Source: Burkholderiaceae bacterium (GTDB lineage: Bacteria > Pseudomonadota > Gammaproteobacteria > Burkholderiales > Burkholderiaceae_E). Taken from it: 64,000 nt of DNA. A program made the position numbers and the translations under genes. The notes under the pieces are model-generated. The model had not been told where the DNA came from and ran no database searches. It saw nothing but the letters and a program-made list of their open reading frames with translations. Shown piece after piece: positions 1 to 9,422 of the stretch. Within the stretch, counting starts at the first letter, position 1. Every line of letters starts with the position of its first letter. The stretch spans positions 1-64,000 of the forward strand of contig JADJVQ010000006.1 in NCBI GenBank assembly GCA_016710525.1, read 5' to 3'.

Positions 1-867
1 GGCACTCCAGCGCACGGCCTCGAGGATGTCGAGCTTGCCGGTGCGCAGCGCGGCATGCTGCGCGGCCTCGTCGCGAATGGTGCGGTAGACCAGCTTGTCG
101 ACGAAGGGCAGCTTGTAGGGCTGGCCGCCGATGGATTCCTTGTCCCAGTAGATGGGGTTCTTGCTGTAGGTGTTGGAGTTGCCCTGCACGAAATCGGTCA
201 GCATGAACGGACCGGAACCGTTGTGGTTCTTCCAGTTGTTGGAGCCGGCCGCGACCACTTCCTTGGGCAGGATGTTGGAGTAGTAGCCCCAGCCGAAGCG
301 GTAGTCCCACTCGGCGAAGTAGTTCTTGAAGGTGAAGAGCACCGTGTGCTTGTCGGTGGCCTCGACCTTGGTGACGTGGTCGTAGTAGTTGGGAATCTTC
401 TTCGGGCTCTTCTCGAGGTGGTAGAAGCTGAACACCACGTCGTCGGCAACCAGTTCGCGGGCCGCCATCACACCCTTCTTCTCGGGGAACATCACCCCTT
501 TGCGCAGCTTGACTTCCAGGCGCAGCGGATTTTCCTTCCAGCTCCAGGCTTCAGCCAGTTCGCCGCGGATGGCATCCAGCGGCAGGTAGGCGTCGGCATA
601 GAACGAATGCTTGCCGCCGTTGCGCTTGGACTTGGAGAGGTCGGCCGCGAACAGGTGTTCGTAGTATTGGCCGCTGTCGTGATTCTGTTTCCAGTTCCAG
701 TCGGCCATGTTCCAGGTCAGGGCCGACAGCGTCACGTAAACGGTGCCCACGCTGAGGGTGCCGCCGTACTGAGGCTTTTCTTGCGCGTGAATGCCGCTGC
801 CTGCCAGCAGCATCGCGCCCGCCAGCGCGGCACGCCCGAGGCCGGATCGCAAATGGGTCAATCGCAT
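1..867 (-). CDS. ABC transporter substrate-binding protein, family 5 (partial)
   Basis: This is the periplasmic binding component of a peptide/nickel-type ABC importer. Only the N-terminal 289 residues are in the window; the gene runs off the left edge. It starts at ATG 867 behind a run resembling AAGGAGACAC. A signal peptide is visible (basic MRLTHLRSGLGR, a hydrophobic stretch, then GIHAQ as the likely cleavage region). The mature start, a YGGTL motif followed by a long aromatic-rich domain, is typical of SBP_bac_5 proteins. It is the last gene of a minus-strand operon whose two upstream genes encode the permeases. The ligand cannot be told from sequence; the neighbouring acyl-CoA catabolic genes leave open a non-peptide substrate. 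Confidence 0.88.
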   Translation of the reverse strand, partial: MRLTHLRSGLGRAALAGAMLLAGSGIHAQEKPQYGGTLSVGTVYVTLSALTWNMADWNWKQNHDSGQYYEHLFAADLSKSKRNGGKHSFYADAYLPLDAIRGELAEAWSWKENPLRLEVKLRKGVMFPEKKGVMAARELVADDVVFSFYHLEKSPKKIPNYYDHVTKVEATDKHTVLFTFKNYFAEWDYRFGWGYYSNILPKEVVAAGSNNWKNHNGSGPFMLTDFVQGNSNTYSKNPIYWDKESIGGQPYKLPFVDKLVYRTIRDEAAQHAALRTGKLDILEAVRWSA

Positions 868-927
868 GGTGTGTCTCCTTTTGTTTTAGGTCTCGTGCCG
901 GACGCCCTCAGGGCCGCCCGGCCGTTG

Positions 928-1810
928 TCAGCGGGAGCCGCGCAACCGTGGATCGAGCAGGTCGCGCAGCGCATCGCCGAACACATTGGTCGAATAGACC
1001 ACGATCGTCAGGCACAGGCCCGGCGCCAGCGCCAGCCAGGGGCCCTGGAACATATAGGTGCGCCCACCGCCCGACAGCAGACCCCCCCAGGTGGGTGCCG
1101 GCGGCGGCACGCCCAGGCCCAGGAAGGACAGGCCGGATTCGGCCAGGATCACCGCGCCAACCCGGGTCGTGAACAGCACGATGATCGGGGGCAGGATGTT
1201 GGGCAGGATGTGCTTGAGCAGGATGCGCGGCGTGGTTGCGCCGATCGACTGCGCGGCGTGCACGTACATGTTTTCCCGTACTGACACCACCGCACTGCGG
1301 ATGATGCGCGAGCCGGCAATGCCCAGCAGCAAGCCCAGCGTGCAGATGATCTGCGGCATGCCCGGCCCGACCACCGACACGACGACGATGAGGATGATGA
1401 GATCGGGAAAGCTCATCCACGCATCGACGAAGCGCTGGGTGATCAGGTCGACCTTGCCGCCGAGGTAGCCGGTGGCGATGCCGATCGACACCGATACGAA
1501 GGTGGCCAGCGATGCCGCCGTGATGCCGATGATCACCGACAACTGGGCGCCGTACAGGCAGCGCGAGAGCATGTCGCGGCCGAGGTTGTCGGTGCCGAAC
1601 GGGAACTGCCACGACGGCGGCTTCAGGCGGTTGACCGGGCTGATCTCGTTCATGCCGAATGGCGCCAGCACGTCGGCGAACAGGCCGCAGAACAGGAACA
1701 GCATGAAGATCATGCCGCCGGCGGCCCAGCGGCTTGTCGCGGAACAGACGGCGCACGAACCCGGCGGGTTTGGGGGCGGCCCCGATCGGGGCGGTGATGA
1801 CGGCGCTCAT
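928..1810 (-). CDS. ABC transporter permease, DppC type, apparent frameshift near the N-terminus
   Basis: This is the second inner-membrane permease of the peptide-type importer. The natural start is ATG 1810, whose ATGA overlaps the stop of the upstream permease. That frame encodes about 28 cytoplasmic residues ending FRDKPLG and then leaves the family sequence. The rest, from MIFMLF at 1713 to the stop at 928, is in another frame and is a good DppC (261 residues, PFGTDNLGRD and the EAA-like loop before GLSFLGLG). One extra C around 1724-1728 (minus-strand GGGCCGCC) would explain the break. Initiation at 1713 would lose the cytoplasmic N-terminus and truncate the first membrane segment. This is either a sequencing error or a recent mutation. 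Confidence 0.82.
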
Positions 1811-2766
1811 GAACGTACCCTGACTCGGGGGTCGAGCAAGCCGTAGCTCAGGTCGACCAGCAGATTGATCAGCATCACCGCGACGCCCACCACCAGGAAT
1901 ACGCCGGTGATGATCGGATAGTCGCGCTGATTGACGGCGTCCAGCAGCAGCAGTCCCATGCCCGGGATGCCGAAGATCTGCTCGAGGATGACGGTGCCGC
2001 CGATGACGATGGGGGCCTGCAGGCCGATCAGGGTGACCACCGGGATCAGCGCGTTGCGCAATGCGTGGCGCACCACCACCAGCCGCTCGGGCAATCCCTT
2101 GGCCATCGCGGTGCGGATGTAGTCCTGGCGCAGCACCTCGAGCATCATCGTGCGCGTCATGCGCATCGTGATGGCCGACAGCGCGGTGCCCAGCACCACC
2201 GCAGGCAGCAGCATCTGCTTGACGTTGCCCACGGGGTCGTCGAAGAAGGGCACGTAGCTGACCTCGGGCGACCAGCCCCAGAAGATCGACGGGATCACCA
2301 GCACCATCGTGCCCAGCCAGAAGCTGGGGATGGCCAGCATCAGGATCGAGAACGAGCGGGCGATGTAGTCACCGGCGGTGTCTTGGCGGATGGCCGAATA
2401 CACGCCGATCGGCAGCGCGATCGACAGGCCGATCAGCACCGCGAGCAGGCCGAGTTCGAAGGTGACCGGCAGGCGCGCGGCGAGCTGTTCGGTGACCGGT
2501 GTGGTCTGCCACAGCGAATTGCCCAGGTCGCCATGGAACACGATCCGGCCCACCCAGCTCAGGTATTGCGACCAGATCGGCTTGTCCAGTCCGAGCGCGC
2601 GGACCAGTGCCTCGCGATCCATCTTGCCGGCACTGACGTCGTTCTGGCTGAGCATCATGTCGATGATGTCGCCTGGGATCAGGCGCACCGTGACGAAGAC
2701 GATGATGCTGGCGAACAGCAGCGTGGGGATGAGCGCCATCAGGCGCCGTGCGATATAGGCCTGCAT
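1807..2766 (-). CDS. ABC transporter permease, DppB type
   Basis: First inner-membrane permease of the peptide/nickel-type importer, 319 residues, normal for DppB/OppB. The N-terminus MQAYIARRLMALIPTLL with FVTVRLIPGD is the family signature. About six membrane segments follow, and the cytoplasmic loop holds the ATPase-contact sequence (region of RQDYIRTAMAKGLPE). It leads the operon, followed with a 4-base overlap by the DppC-like gene and then the binding protein. No ATPase genes are present downstream inside the window; they may lie beyond the left edge. The start at 2766 is the standard N-terminus for the family. Confidence 0.9.
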   Translation of the reverse strand: MQAYIARRLMALIPTLLFASIIVFVTVRLIPGDIIDMMLSQNDVSAGKMDREALVRALGLDKPIWSQYLSWVGRIVFHGDLGNSLWQTTPVTEQLAARLPVTFELGLLAVLIGLSIALPIGVYSAIRQDTAGDYIARSFSILMLAIPSFWLGTMVLVIPSIFWGWSPEVSYVPFFDDPVGNVKQMLLPAVVLGTALSAITMRMTRTMMLEVLRQDYIRTAMAKGLPERLVVVRHALRNALIPVVTLIGLQAPIVIGGTVILEQIFGIPGMGLLLLDAVNQRDYPIITGVFLVVGVAVMLINLLVDLSYGLLDPRVRVRS

Positions 2767-2981
2767 GGATCAGCGGCGCGTGGCGCGAAGCGGAGCAGGA
2801 GACCGGCGGGACGTACCTTGGATTCGATAACGGCGGGCAGCCGTTCGCCGAGCGCGATGTGTCATGTGTCTCCTTCGAAGGCCACCCTGTGCCTCTTTGC
2901 GAGGTCTGCCGGGCTTGCGATTCAATGTAGCACGAGCACTCCCGTGTGCACATGCACAAAAGCGGGCGGAGATCGGACTGC

Positions 2982-3024
2982 GGCAGGCGCCATACCCGGA
3001 TTTCGAAATCCGGCACCGCCTGCC
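2982..3024. repeat. Intergenic hairpin with perfect 18-bp palindrome
   Basis: In the 284-bp gap between the hydrolase stop (3051) and the dppB start (2766), the palindrome CCGGATTTCGAAATCCGG lies at 2996-3013. Outer arms GGCAGGCG (2982-2989) and CGCCTGCC (3017-3024) extend it into a long hairpin. There is no T-run, so it is not a standard Rho-independent terminator. It could be a processing or termination structure for the hydrolase transcript or a regulator site for the ABC operon. Nothing else clear was seen in this gap. Confidence 0.5.
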
Positions 3025-3050
3025 TGCGGTCGCAGCTGCGCGCCAGGCGC

Positions 3051-4028
3051 TCAGGTCTCGTCGGCGGGCCAGCAGGCAAGCAGCGCGCGCAGCGCCGCGA
3101 CGAGCGCGGCCGGCTGGTCCACCATCAGGTGATGGCCCGCGTCGGGGATCTCGACGAACGGCGATCCCGGCGGCAGCAGGGTGCGCTGGGTGGCCACGAC
3201 CTCCGGGCGCACCAGCGCCGATCGTGCTCCGTACAGGTTGGCGATCGGGCAGCCGAGCGCCCGCAGTTCGTCCGTTGTGCGCCCGCCTTCGTAGCGCGAC
3301 CACATCGACGGATCGAAACGCCAGGTCCAGCCATGGCCCTGGTCGTCGTCCAGCGGTACCCGGCGCAGTGAGTGGCGCGCGATGTAATCGGCGATGAACA
3401 GATTCTCGACCGGCTGCGGCGGCATGAAACGGAACTGGCGCAGGGCGGCGTTCTGCGACGGATACACACGGGTGCCCCGCGGCGCGCGCGGCGGGCCCTT
3501 TTCGGTATCTCGGCGGGCGCGCTGCTCGCGGGTGTAGAACGGCGCGTCCAGCACCACTGCCGCGCGCAGGCGCTGCCCCGCGCGATGGGCGCAGGCGATC
3601 ACCGGGAACGAACCGAACGAATGACCGACGAACACCGGCGGGCGCGAGCCGTCGAACAGTCCGGCGTGCTCGGCCGTGGCGAAGGCTTCGTCGGCATACA
3701 GTCCGATCGAATAGCGCTCGCGCCACTGCGAGCCGCCCATGCCCGACAGAGAGAACGCCGCGACGCGGAAATCGGTGGCCAGCATCGGGGCCACGAACGA
3801 CCACCAGTCGGCATGCGCGGTGTTGCCGTGGATCAGCAGCAGCCCGGGGCGGCCGCGCTCACCCCAGGCCAGGGTTTCGATGTCGGCGCCGGCCACCCGG
3901 ATCAGGTCCCGCTCGGGCCGGCAGGCCAGGGCCTGCTCGAACCAGGCAGGGGCGGGCGGCAGCGCGCCGCCGAACTCGGCAAGCGGCGCGGGGGTGGCGG
4001 GGGTGTGGGCTCGTTGCGGGGGGCTCAT
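3051..4028 (-). CDS. Alpha/beta hydrolase
   Basis: Predicted cytoplasmic hydrolase of the alpha/beta fold, 325 residues from ATG 4028 (an in-frame ATG at 4094 would add 22 residues that look unrelated). The oxyanion-hole motif HGN (LLIHGNTAHADWW), the nucleophile elbow GHSFGS and the C-terminal histidine in DAGHHLMVDQP are all present, giving a plausible Ser-Asp-His triad. It lies opposite the SDR-led catabolic run, with 242 bp between the starts, so the two may share regulation. The substrate is unknown; an ester or lactone in the same catabolic route is a reasonable guess from position only. Confidence 0.82.
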   Translation of the reverse strand: MSPPQRAHTPATPAPLAEFGGALPPAPAWFEQALACRPERDLIRVAGADIETLAWGERGRPGLLLIHGNTAHADWWSFVAPMLATDFRVAAFSLSGMGGSQWRERYSIGLYADEAFATAEHAGLFDGSRPPVFVGHSFGSFPVIACAHRAGQRLRAAVVLDAPFYTREQRARRDTEKGPPRAPRGTRVYPSQNAALRQFRFMPPQPVENLFIADYIARHSLRRVPLDDDQGHGWTWRFDPSMWSRYEGGRTTDELRALGCPIANLYGARSALVRPEVVATQRTLLPPGSPFVEIPDAGHHLMVDQPAALVAALRALLACWPADET

Positions 4029-4270
4029 GCGTTCACTGCCGGGAGTGATCCACCGGGGTTGGTCCGCGGATCTCGTCGAAATGATCGGCCGCATTCGCGA
4101 CGCCGATCGGCTTTATGGCAAGCTTGGAGGCTATCGAGCCTGGAGTTTACCCGCGGGGACGATCCGGGCCGAAAGCCTCCACACAGAAAACCGGCGCAGC
4201 ACTCAAGGCGGTCGATCCGCGGTGCGGATTGCGTGGATCCAGCCCTCTCATCGAGTACAAGGAGACAGAC

Positions 4271-5035
4271 ATGTCATTGTTCAATCTGGACGGCAAGGTC
4301 GCCGTCATCACCGGTTCGTCACGCGGCATCGGTCGGGCCATTGCCGAGCGCATGGCGGAGCAGGGCGCCCGAGTCGTCGTGTCCTCGCGCAAGGAGCCCG
4401 CCTGCCTCGAAGTGGTGCAGGCGATCGAGGCCAAGCATGGCAAGGGCCGGGCCATCGCGATCGCCGCCAGCATCTCGTCGAAGGACGACATCAAGCGTCT
4501 GATCGACGAGACCATGCAGGCGTTCGGGCGCATCGACATCCTCGTCTGCAATGCCGCGTCCAATCCCTACTACGGGCCGATGGCCGGCATCTCCGACGAC
4601 CAGTTCCGCAAGATCCTCGACAACAACATCGTCGCCAACCACTGGCTGGTCCAGCTGGTCGCGCCGCAGATGATCGAGCGCAAGGACGGTTCGATCATCA
4701 TCATCTCGTCGATCGGCGGGCTGCGTGGATCCCCGGTCATCGGTGCCTACTGCATCTCCAAGGCGGCCGACGCGCAGATGGCTCGCAACCTGGCGGTGGA
4801 GTTCGGCCCTTCCAACGTGCGCGTGAACTGCATCTCGCCGGGCCTGATCAAGACCGACTTCGCCCGCGCACTCTGGGAGAACCCCGAAACCTCCAAGCGC
4901 GCCACCTCCACGACGCCGCTGCGCCGCATCGGCGAGCCCGACGAGATCGCCGGTGCTGCCGTGTTCCTGGCCTCGTCGGCCGGCAGCTACCTCACCGGCC
5001 AGAACATCGTCGTCGACGGCGGCGCCACGATCTGA
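4271..5035 (+). CDS. SDR family oxidoreductase
   Basis: Short-chain dehydrogenase/reductase of 254 residues. The NAD(P) site TGSSRGIGRA is near residue 13, the NAA motif appears as CNAASNP, and the catalytic Tyr-Lys pair is in YCISK, with the active-site serine shortly before it in IIIISSIGG. The C-terminus GQNIVVDGGATI is typical of FabG-like and glucose-dehydrogenase-like SDRs. ATG 4271 is preceded by an AAGGAGACAG ribosome-binding site; upstream in-frame codons do not resemble the family. It leads a plus-strand run with two acyl-CoA dehydrogenases and a CoA ligase, suggesting a 3-hydroxyacyl-CoA or alcohol oxidation step. Confidence 0.9.
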   Translation: MSLFNLDGKVAVITGSSRGIGRAIAERMAEQGARVVVSSRKEPACLEVVQAIEAKHGKGRAIAIAASISSKDDIKRLIDETMQAFGRIDILVCNAASNPYYGPMAGISDDQFRKILDNNIVANHWLVQLVAPQMIERKDGSIIIISSIGGLRGSPVIGAYCISKAADAQMARNLAVEFGPSNVRVNCISPGLIKTDFARALWENPETSKRATSTTPLRRIGEPDEIAGAAVFLASSAGSYLTGQNIVVDGGATI

Positions 5036-5171
5036 ACCGGGCGCCTGCCCCGGGTGGACGAGGGCGATGCACGCCTTCGTGCCCGTGCCGGGCGGCGCTC
5101 ACGACAATGCCGGGTCTTGCCGGCCGCATCCCGCGTGCGGCTGCAGCGGGCCCTTATCAGGAGCCTGGATC

Positions 5172-6374
5172 ATGAGTTCATCGGTCATCGCCGATCCCAT
5201 CGAACGTTTTCGCGCCGAGACCCGCGCCTGGCTCGAGGCCAATTGCCCGGCCGAGATGCGCCGGCCGGCCGTCACCGACGAAGACCGCTGCTGGGGCGGG
5301 CGCAATCCCACGTTCCAGTCCGACGCCCAGCGGGTGTGGCTCGAGCGGATGGCCGGCAAGGGCTGGACCGTGCCGGACTGGCCGACCGAATACGGTGGCG
5401 CGGGTCTGACCAAGGAGGAGCACAAGGTGCTTCGCCAGGAAATGGCGGCGCTGGGCTGTCGGTCGCCCCTGGACAGTTTCGGCATCTGGATGCTTGGCCC
5501 GGCGCTGCTGCGCTATGGCAATGCCGATCAGAAGGCCGAGCACCTGCCCAAGATTGCCCGCGGCGAAATCCGCTGGTGCCAGGGGTATTCCGAGCCCAAT
5601 GCGGGGTCGGACCTGGCTTCGCTGAAGACTCGCGCCGACGACAAGGGCGACCACTATCTGGTCAATGGCCAGAAGATCTGGACTTCCTACGCCAACAAGG
5701 CCGACTGGATCTTCTGCCTGGTCCGCACCGACTTCGCGGCGCAGAAGCACACCGGCATCAGCTTCCTGCTGTTCGACATGGCCAGCCCCGGCGTGACCAC
5801 GAAGCCCATCCTGCTGATCTCGGGCATGTCGCCATTCTGCGAAACCTTCTTCGACAACGTCCAGGTGCCGCGGCGCAACCTGGTCGGCGAGCCCAACGGC
5901 GGCTGGGAGATCGCCAAGTACCTGCTTACTCACGAGCGCGAAATGATCAGTTCGATCGGCGACCGGGGCTCGAACCGCTCGGTGGCTCAGTCGGCGCTGG
6001 CGGCGATCGGCGCCGATGCGACCGGCCGCCTGGCCGATCCGCTGCTGCGCGCCCAGATCGCGGCCTTCGAGGTGGACGAGTCCGCGTTCCGGCTGCTGCT
6101 CGAGCGCAGCGGCGACCTGGCGCGCCAGGGGCAGGGCAATCCGGCGTTTTCGTCGCTGCTCAAGTACTACGGAGCCGAGCTCAACAAGCGGCGCTACGAG
6201 CTGGCCATGCAGGCCGCCGGCAGCGATGGCCTGGAGTGGGAGGGCGAGCGTTCCGGCGAGGGCTCGCTCGCCCGCACCTGGCTGCGCACCAAGGCCAATT
6301 CCATCGAGGGCGGCACCAGCGAAGTCCAGCTCAACGTGGTTGCCAAGCGCATCCTCGGGCTGCCGGGCGCCTGA
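5172..6374 (+). CDS. Acyl-CoA dehydrogenase (subunit with catalytic Glu region)
   Basis: FAD-dependent acyl-CoA dehydrogenase, 400 residues from ATG 5172 (SD-like AGGAGCC upstream). The N-terminal helical domain, the FAD-binding middle domain (YSEPNAGSDLASL, then GQKIWTSYA) and the C-terminal helical domain ending EGGTSEVQLN are all seen; the last motif carries the usual active-site glutamate. A second dehydrogenase gene begins 27 bp downstream. Adjacent unequal pairs like this often form heteromeric alpha2beta2 enzymes acting on bulky acyl-CoAs such as sterol side chains or ring acids. The exact substrate cannot be assigned. Confidence 0.92.
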   Translation: MSSSVIADPIERFRAETRAWLEANCPAEMRRPAVTDEDRCWGGRNPTFQSDAQRVWLERMAGKGWTVPDWPTEYGGAGLTKEEHKVLRQEMAALGCRSPLDSFGIWMLGPALLRYGNADQKAEHLPKIARGEIRWCQGYSEPNAGSDLASLKTRADDKGDHYLVNGQKIWTSYANKADWIFCLVRTDFAAQKHTGISFLLFDMASPGVTTKPILLISGMSPFCETFFDNVQVPRRNLVGEPNGGWEIAKYLLTHEREMISSIGDRGSNRSVAQSALAAIGADATGRLADPLLRAQIAAFEVDESAFRLLLERSGDLARQGQGNPAFSSLLKYYGAELNKRRYELAMQAAGSDGLEWEGERSGEGSLARTWLRTKANSIEGGTSEVQLNVVAKRILGLPGA

Positions 6375-6401
6375 CCAACACGACACTCAGAGACACAGAA
6401 C

Positions 6402-7532
6402 ATGGCCCTGACATTGGATGATTCGCAGCGCATGCTGCTCGATTCGGCGCGCAGCTTCATCGGCGAGCGCGCCCCGATCGCCCATCTGCGCAAGCTGCGC
6501 GACAGCCGCAGCGCCGACGGGTTCGACCGCGGACTCTGGCGCGAGTTCGCCGAGATGGGCTTCGCCGGCGTGCTGGTGCCCGAAGCGCAGGGCGGCATGG
6601 GGCTGGGCCTGGTCGAGGCCGGCATCGTCATGGAGACCATCGGCCGCACGCTGATGCCGTCGCCCTTTTTCGCGACCGCGGTGCTCGGCGCGCGCGCGTT
6701 CATGGCCGCCGATGCACCCGAGCGAATGGCCGATGCGCTGTCGCAGATCGCCAGCGGCCGGCTGCTGGTGGCATTGGCGGTCGACGAGGCGCCACGCCAT
6801 CGTCCGCATGACTTCAGCACCCGCGCCCACGCCACGGCTGACGGTGCCTGGCGCGTCGAGGGCGACAAGACGTTCGTCGTCGATGGTCACATCGCACAAA
6901 CCCTGATCGTGGCGGCGCAGGTCGAGGACGGCAGCGGCATCGTGCTGCTGCTGGTCGATCCCGCCCAGCCTGGCGTGCAGGTCGAGCGCACGGTCATGGT
7001 TGACGCGCACAATTCGGCGCGGGTCCGCCTGAACGGCGTGGGCGTGGCCTCCGATCGGGTGCTGGTCGGGCCGGCTCGCGGTGCGCAGGTGCTCGAAGCA
7101 TTGCTCGATGCCGGGCGCGCGGTACTGGCGGCCGAACTGGTCGGTGCTGGCGACGAGGTGTTCGCGCGCACGCTTGCTTACTTGAAGGAACGCAAGCAGT
7201 TCGGCAAGACCATCGGCGAGTTCCAGGCGCTGCAGCATCGTGCCGCGGTGTTGCTCACCGACCTCGAGATGGCCCGCGCCGCGGTGATGAAAGCCTTGCA
7301 GGCCGCACAGGCTGGCGGCACCTCGGCGGCGCGCTGGGTGTCGGTGGCCAAGGCCAAGGCCTGCGCTGCGGGCGGGCTGGCCGCCCAGGAGGGTGTGCAG
7401 ATGCACGGCGGCATGGGCATGACCGACGAGTTCGACATGGGCTTGTTCATGAAGCGGGTTCGTGTGCTGCAGGAACTCTTCGGCGATGCGTCGTTTCACG
7501 GCGATCGCCTCGCGCGGATCGGCGGCTACTGA
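6402..7532 (+). CDS. Acyl-CoA dehydrogenase (second subunit)
   Basis: 376-residue acyl-CoA dehydrogenase-family protein. It has the N-terminal helical domain, a divergent middle domain and a C-terminal domain with RKQFGKTIGEFQALQHR and the FAD-contact region QMHGGMGMTDEFDMG. The middle domain lacks the crisp SEPxAGSD sequence seen in the upstream gene, and the C-terminal EGGTSE motif is absent. This fits a partner subunit of a heteromeric dehydrogenase that contributes one half of the FAD or substrate site. It lies 27 bp after its presumed partner and 22 bp before the CoA ligase, so the three are almost certainly co-transcribed. Confidence 0.9.
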   Translation: MALTLDDSQRMLLDSARSFIGERAPIAHLRKLRDSRSADGFDRGLWREFAEMGFAGVLVPEAQGGMGLGLVEAGIVMETIGRTLMPSPFFATAVLGARAFMAADAPERMADALSQIASGRLLVALAVDEAPRHRPHDFSTRAHATADGAWRVEGDKTFVVDGHIAQTLIVAAQVEDGSGIVLLLVDPAQPGVQVERTVMVDAHNSARVRLNGVGVASDRVLVGPARGAQVLEALLDAGRAVLAAELVGAGDEVFARTLAYLKERKQFGKTIGEFQALQHRAAVLLTDLEMARAAVMKALQAAQAGGTSAARWVSVAKAKACAAGGLAAQEGVQMHGGMGMTDEFDMGLFMKRVRVLQELFGDASFHGDRLARIGGY

Positions 7533-7554
7533 GGCGCGCCGCCGCAACCCGCCC

Positions 7555-9303
7555 ATGACCACCACCGCATCCGGCGAATTGCCCGCCGGCTGGCCCAGGA
7601 TGAGCCTGGCGCAGGCGCACGCCGCGCTCACCGCGCCGGGCAGTCCCTTCGAACTCGAGACCGTTGCCATCGACGGGCGCGAGATGCGTGTGTTCAAGCA
7701 TGCGCCGCCCACGCTGCGCGAGGTGTTTCTGGCCGGGCGTTCGCATGGCACGAAGGATTTCCTGGTCTACCGCGACGAGCGCGTCGACTACGAGGCGTTT
7801 TCGCGTGCCAGCGTCACGCTGGCCAATGCGCTGGTGGCGCGCGGACTGCGCAAGGGCGATCGGGTCGCGATCGCCATGCGCAACCTGCCGGAGTGGCCGG
7901 TCGCGCTGTTCGGCACCTTGCTGGCGGGGGGCATCGCCACCCTGCTCAACGCCTGGTGGACCGGGCCCGAACTCGAATACGGTCTGACCGACTCGGGATC
8001 GCGCTTCGCCTTCGTCGACGGGGAGCGGCTGGAGCGGCTGGCGCCGCACCGCGTTGCCTGCGTGGCCCTCGAACACCTGTGGGTCAGCCGCGAGGCGCCC
8101 GGCATGCTGGGCCCTGGCGTCGAATCGCTGTCGGGGCTGATCGGCCCGAGCGCCGATTGGGCGGGTCTGCCGGTGCAGCCGATGCCGGACGTGGCGCTGG
8201 CACCCGACGACGGGGCCACCATTCTCTACACCTCGGGCACCACGGGCCGCTCCAAGGGAGCGCTGGGCACCCATCGCAATGCGGCCTGCGCACTGATGGC
8301 CGGCCCGTTCACGGCGGTGCGCAACTTCGTGCGGCGAGGTGAACCGGTGCCTGTACCGGACCCCACCGCGCCGCAGCGCTGCACGCTGCTGTCGATCCCG
8401 TTCTTTCACACCACCGGCTGCCATGCCGTGCTCTGCCCGACCATCGCCAATGGTGCCAAGCTGGTGCTGATGCACCACTGGGATCCGCTCGAGGCGATGC
8501 GCCTCATCCAGGACGAACGTGTGACCAGCGCCGGCGGCGTGCCGACCATCGCCTGGCAGCTGATCGAGCATCCCGAGCGTGAGCGCTTCGATCTCTCGTC
8601 CCTGGAAAGTGTTGCTTATGGCGGTGCGCCGGCTGCCTCCGAACTCGTTCGACGGATCAAGGATGTCTTCCCGGCCTCGGCGCCAGGCATCGGCTGGGGC
8701 ATGACCGAGACCACGTCCACCTTCACCGGCCACAGTGCCGAGGACTATCAGTTCCGGCCCGACAGCAGCGGCCCCTGCCTGCCGATCGGCGATGCCAAGG
8801 TCATCGACGACGCCGGCAACGAACTGCCGGCTGGCGCGGTCGGTGAACTGTGCGTGCGCGGACCCAATGTGGTCCGCGGCTATTGGGGCAAGCCCGAGGC
8901 GACCGCCGAAACCTTCGTCGACGGCTGGCTGCGCACGGGCGACCTCGCGCGTCTGGACGACGAGGGCTTCGTTTTCATCGTCGACCGCAAGAAGGACATG
9001 CTGATCCGCGGCGGCGAGAACATCTACTGCTCCGAAGTCGAAGCCGTCCTGTTCGAGCATCCGGGTGTCATGGACGCCGCAGTGATCGGCCTGGCGCATC
9101 ACACGCTGGGCGAAGAGCCGGCGGCGGTGGTCACGCTGAAGGCGGGCGCGCAGGCCACCGAGCAGGAACTTCGGGCATTCGTCGCCGCGCGGCTGGCCTC
9201 GTTCAAGGTTCCGGTGCGCATTGCCTTCAGCGGCCAGACGCTGCCGCGAAATGCCAACGGCAAGATCATGAAGCTCGAACTCAAGGGATTCTTCGCGACC
9301 TGA
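7555..9303 (+). CDS. Class I adenylate-forming acyl-CoA synthetase
   Basis: Acid:CoA ligase of 582 residues. The P-loop YTSGTTGRSKGALGTHRN, the aromatic-acid-pocket region GWGMTETTS, the hinge GWLRTGDLARLDDEGF, the RKKDMLIRGGENIYCSE segment and the catalytic lysine in PRNANGKIMK are all intact. ATG 7555 is chosen because the longer reading (from 7462) overlaps the preceding gene and is not family-like. The protein should activate a carboxylic acid to its CoA thioester for the adjacent dehydrogenase pair. It lies in a tight run (22 bp from the previous gene). Substrate unknown; the family covers fatty, aryl and cyclic acids. Confidence 0.92.
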   Translation: MTTTASGELPAGWPRMSLAQAHAALTAPGSPFELETVAIDGREMRVFKHAPPTLREVFLAGRSHGTKDFLVYRDERVDYEAFSRASVTLANALVARGLRKGDRVAIAMRNLPEWPVALFGTLLAGGIATLLNAWWTGPELEYGLTDSGSRFAFVDGERLERLAPHRVACVALEHLWVSREAPGMLGPGVESLSGLIGPSADWAGLPVQPMPDVALAPDDGATILYTSGTTGRSKGALGTHRNAACALMAGPFTAVRNFVRRGEPVPVPDPTAPQRCTLLSIPFFHTTGCHAVLCPTIANGAKLVLMHHWDPLEAMRLIQDERVTSAGGVPTIAWQLIEHPERERFDLSSLESVAYGGAPAASELVRRIKDVFPASAPGIGWGMTETTSTFTGHSAEDYQFRPDSSGPCLPIGDAKVIDDAGNELPAGAVGELCVRGPNVVRGYWGKPEATAETFVDGWLRTGDLARLDDEGFVFIVDRKKDMLIRGGENIYCSEVEAVLFEHPGVMDAAVIGLAHHTLGEEPAAVVTLKAGAQATEQELRAFVAARLASFKVPVRIAFSGQTLPRNANGKIMKLELKGFFAT

Positions 9304-9422
9304 ACCCGGGTGTTCGAGCGGCCGGCGACCCGGCCGGGATGGCTCGGCGATCCCGCTTGCGGACCGCCGTCGGCATGGCCCGGTGCTAACATCCGGGTCC
9401 CTTTCGCCTTGCGGCCCATGCC

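Noticed and set aside
55..1284. 409-codon plus-strand frame at the left edge
   Set aside because: It is antisense to the binding protein and permease genes; composition is a shadow of high-GC coding DNA.
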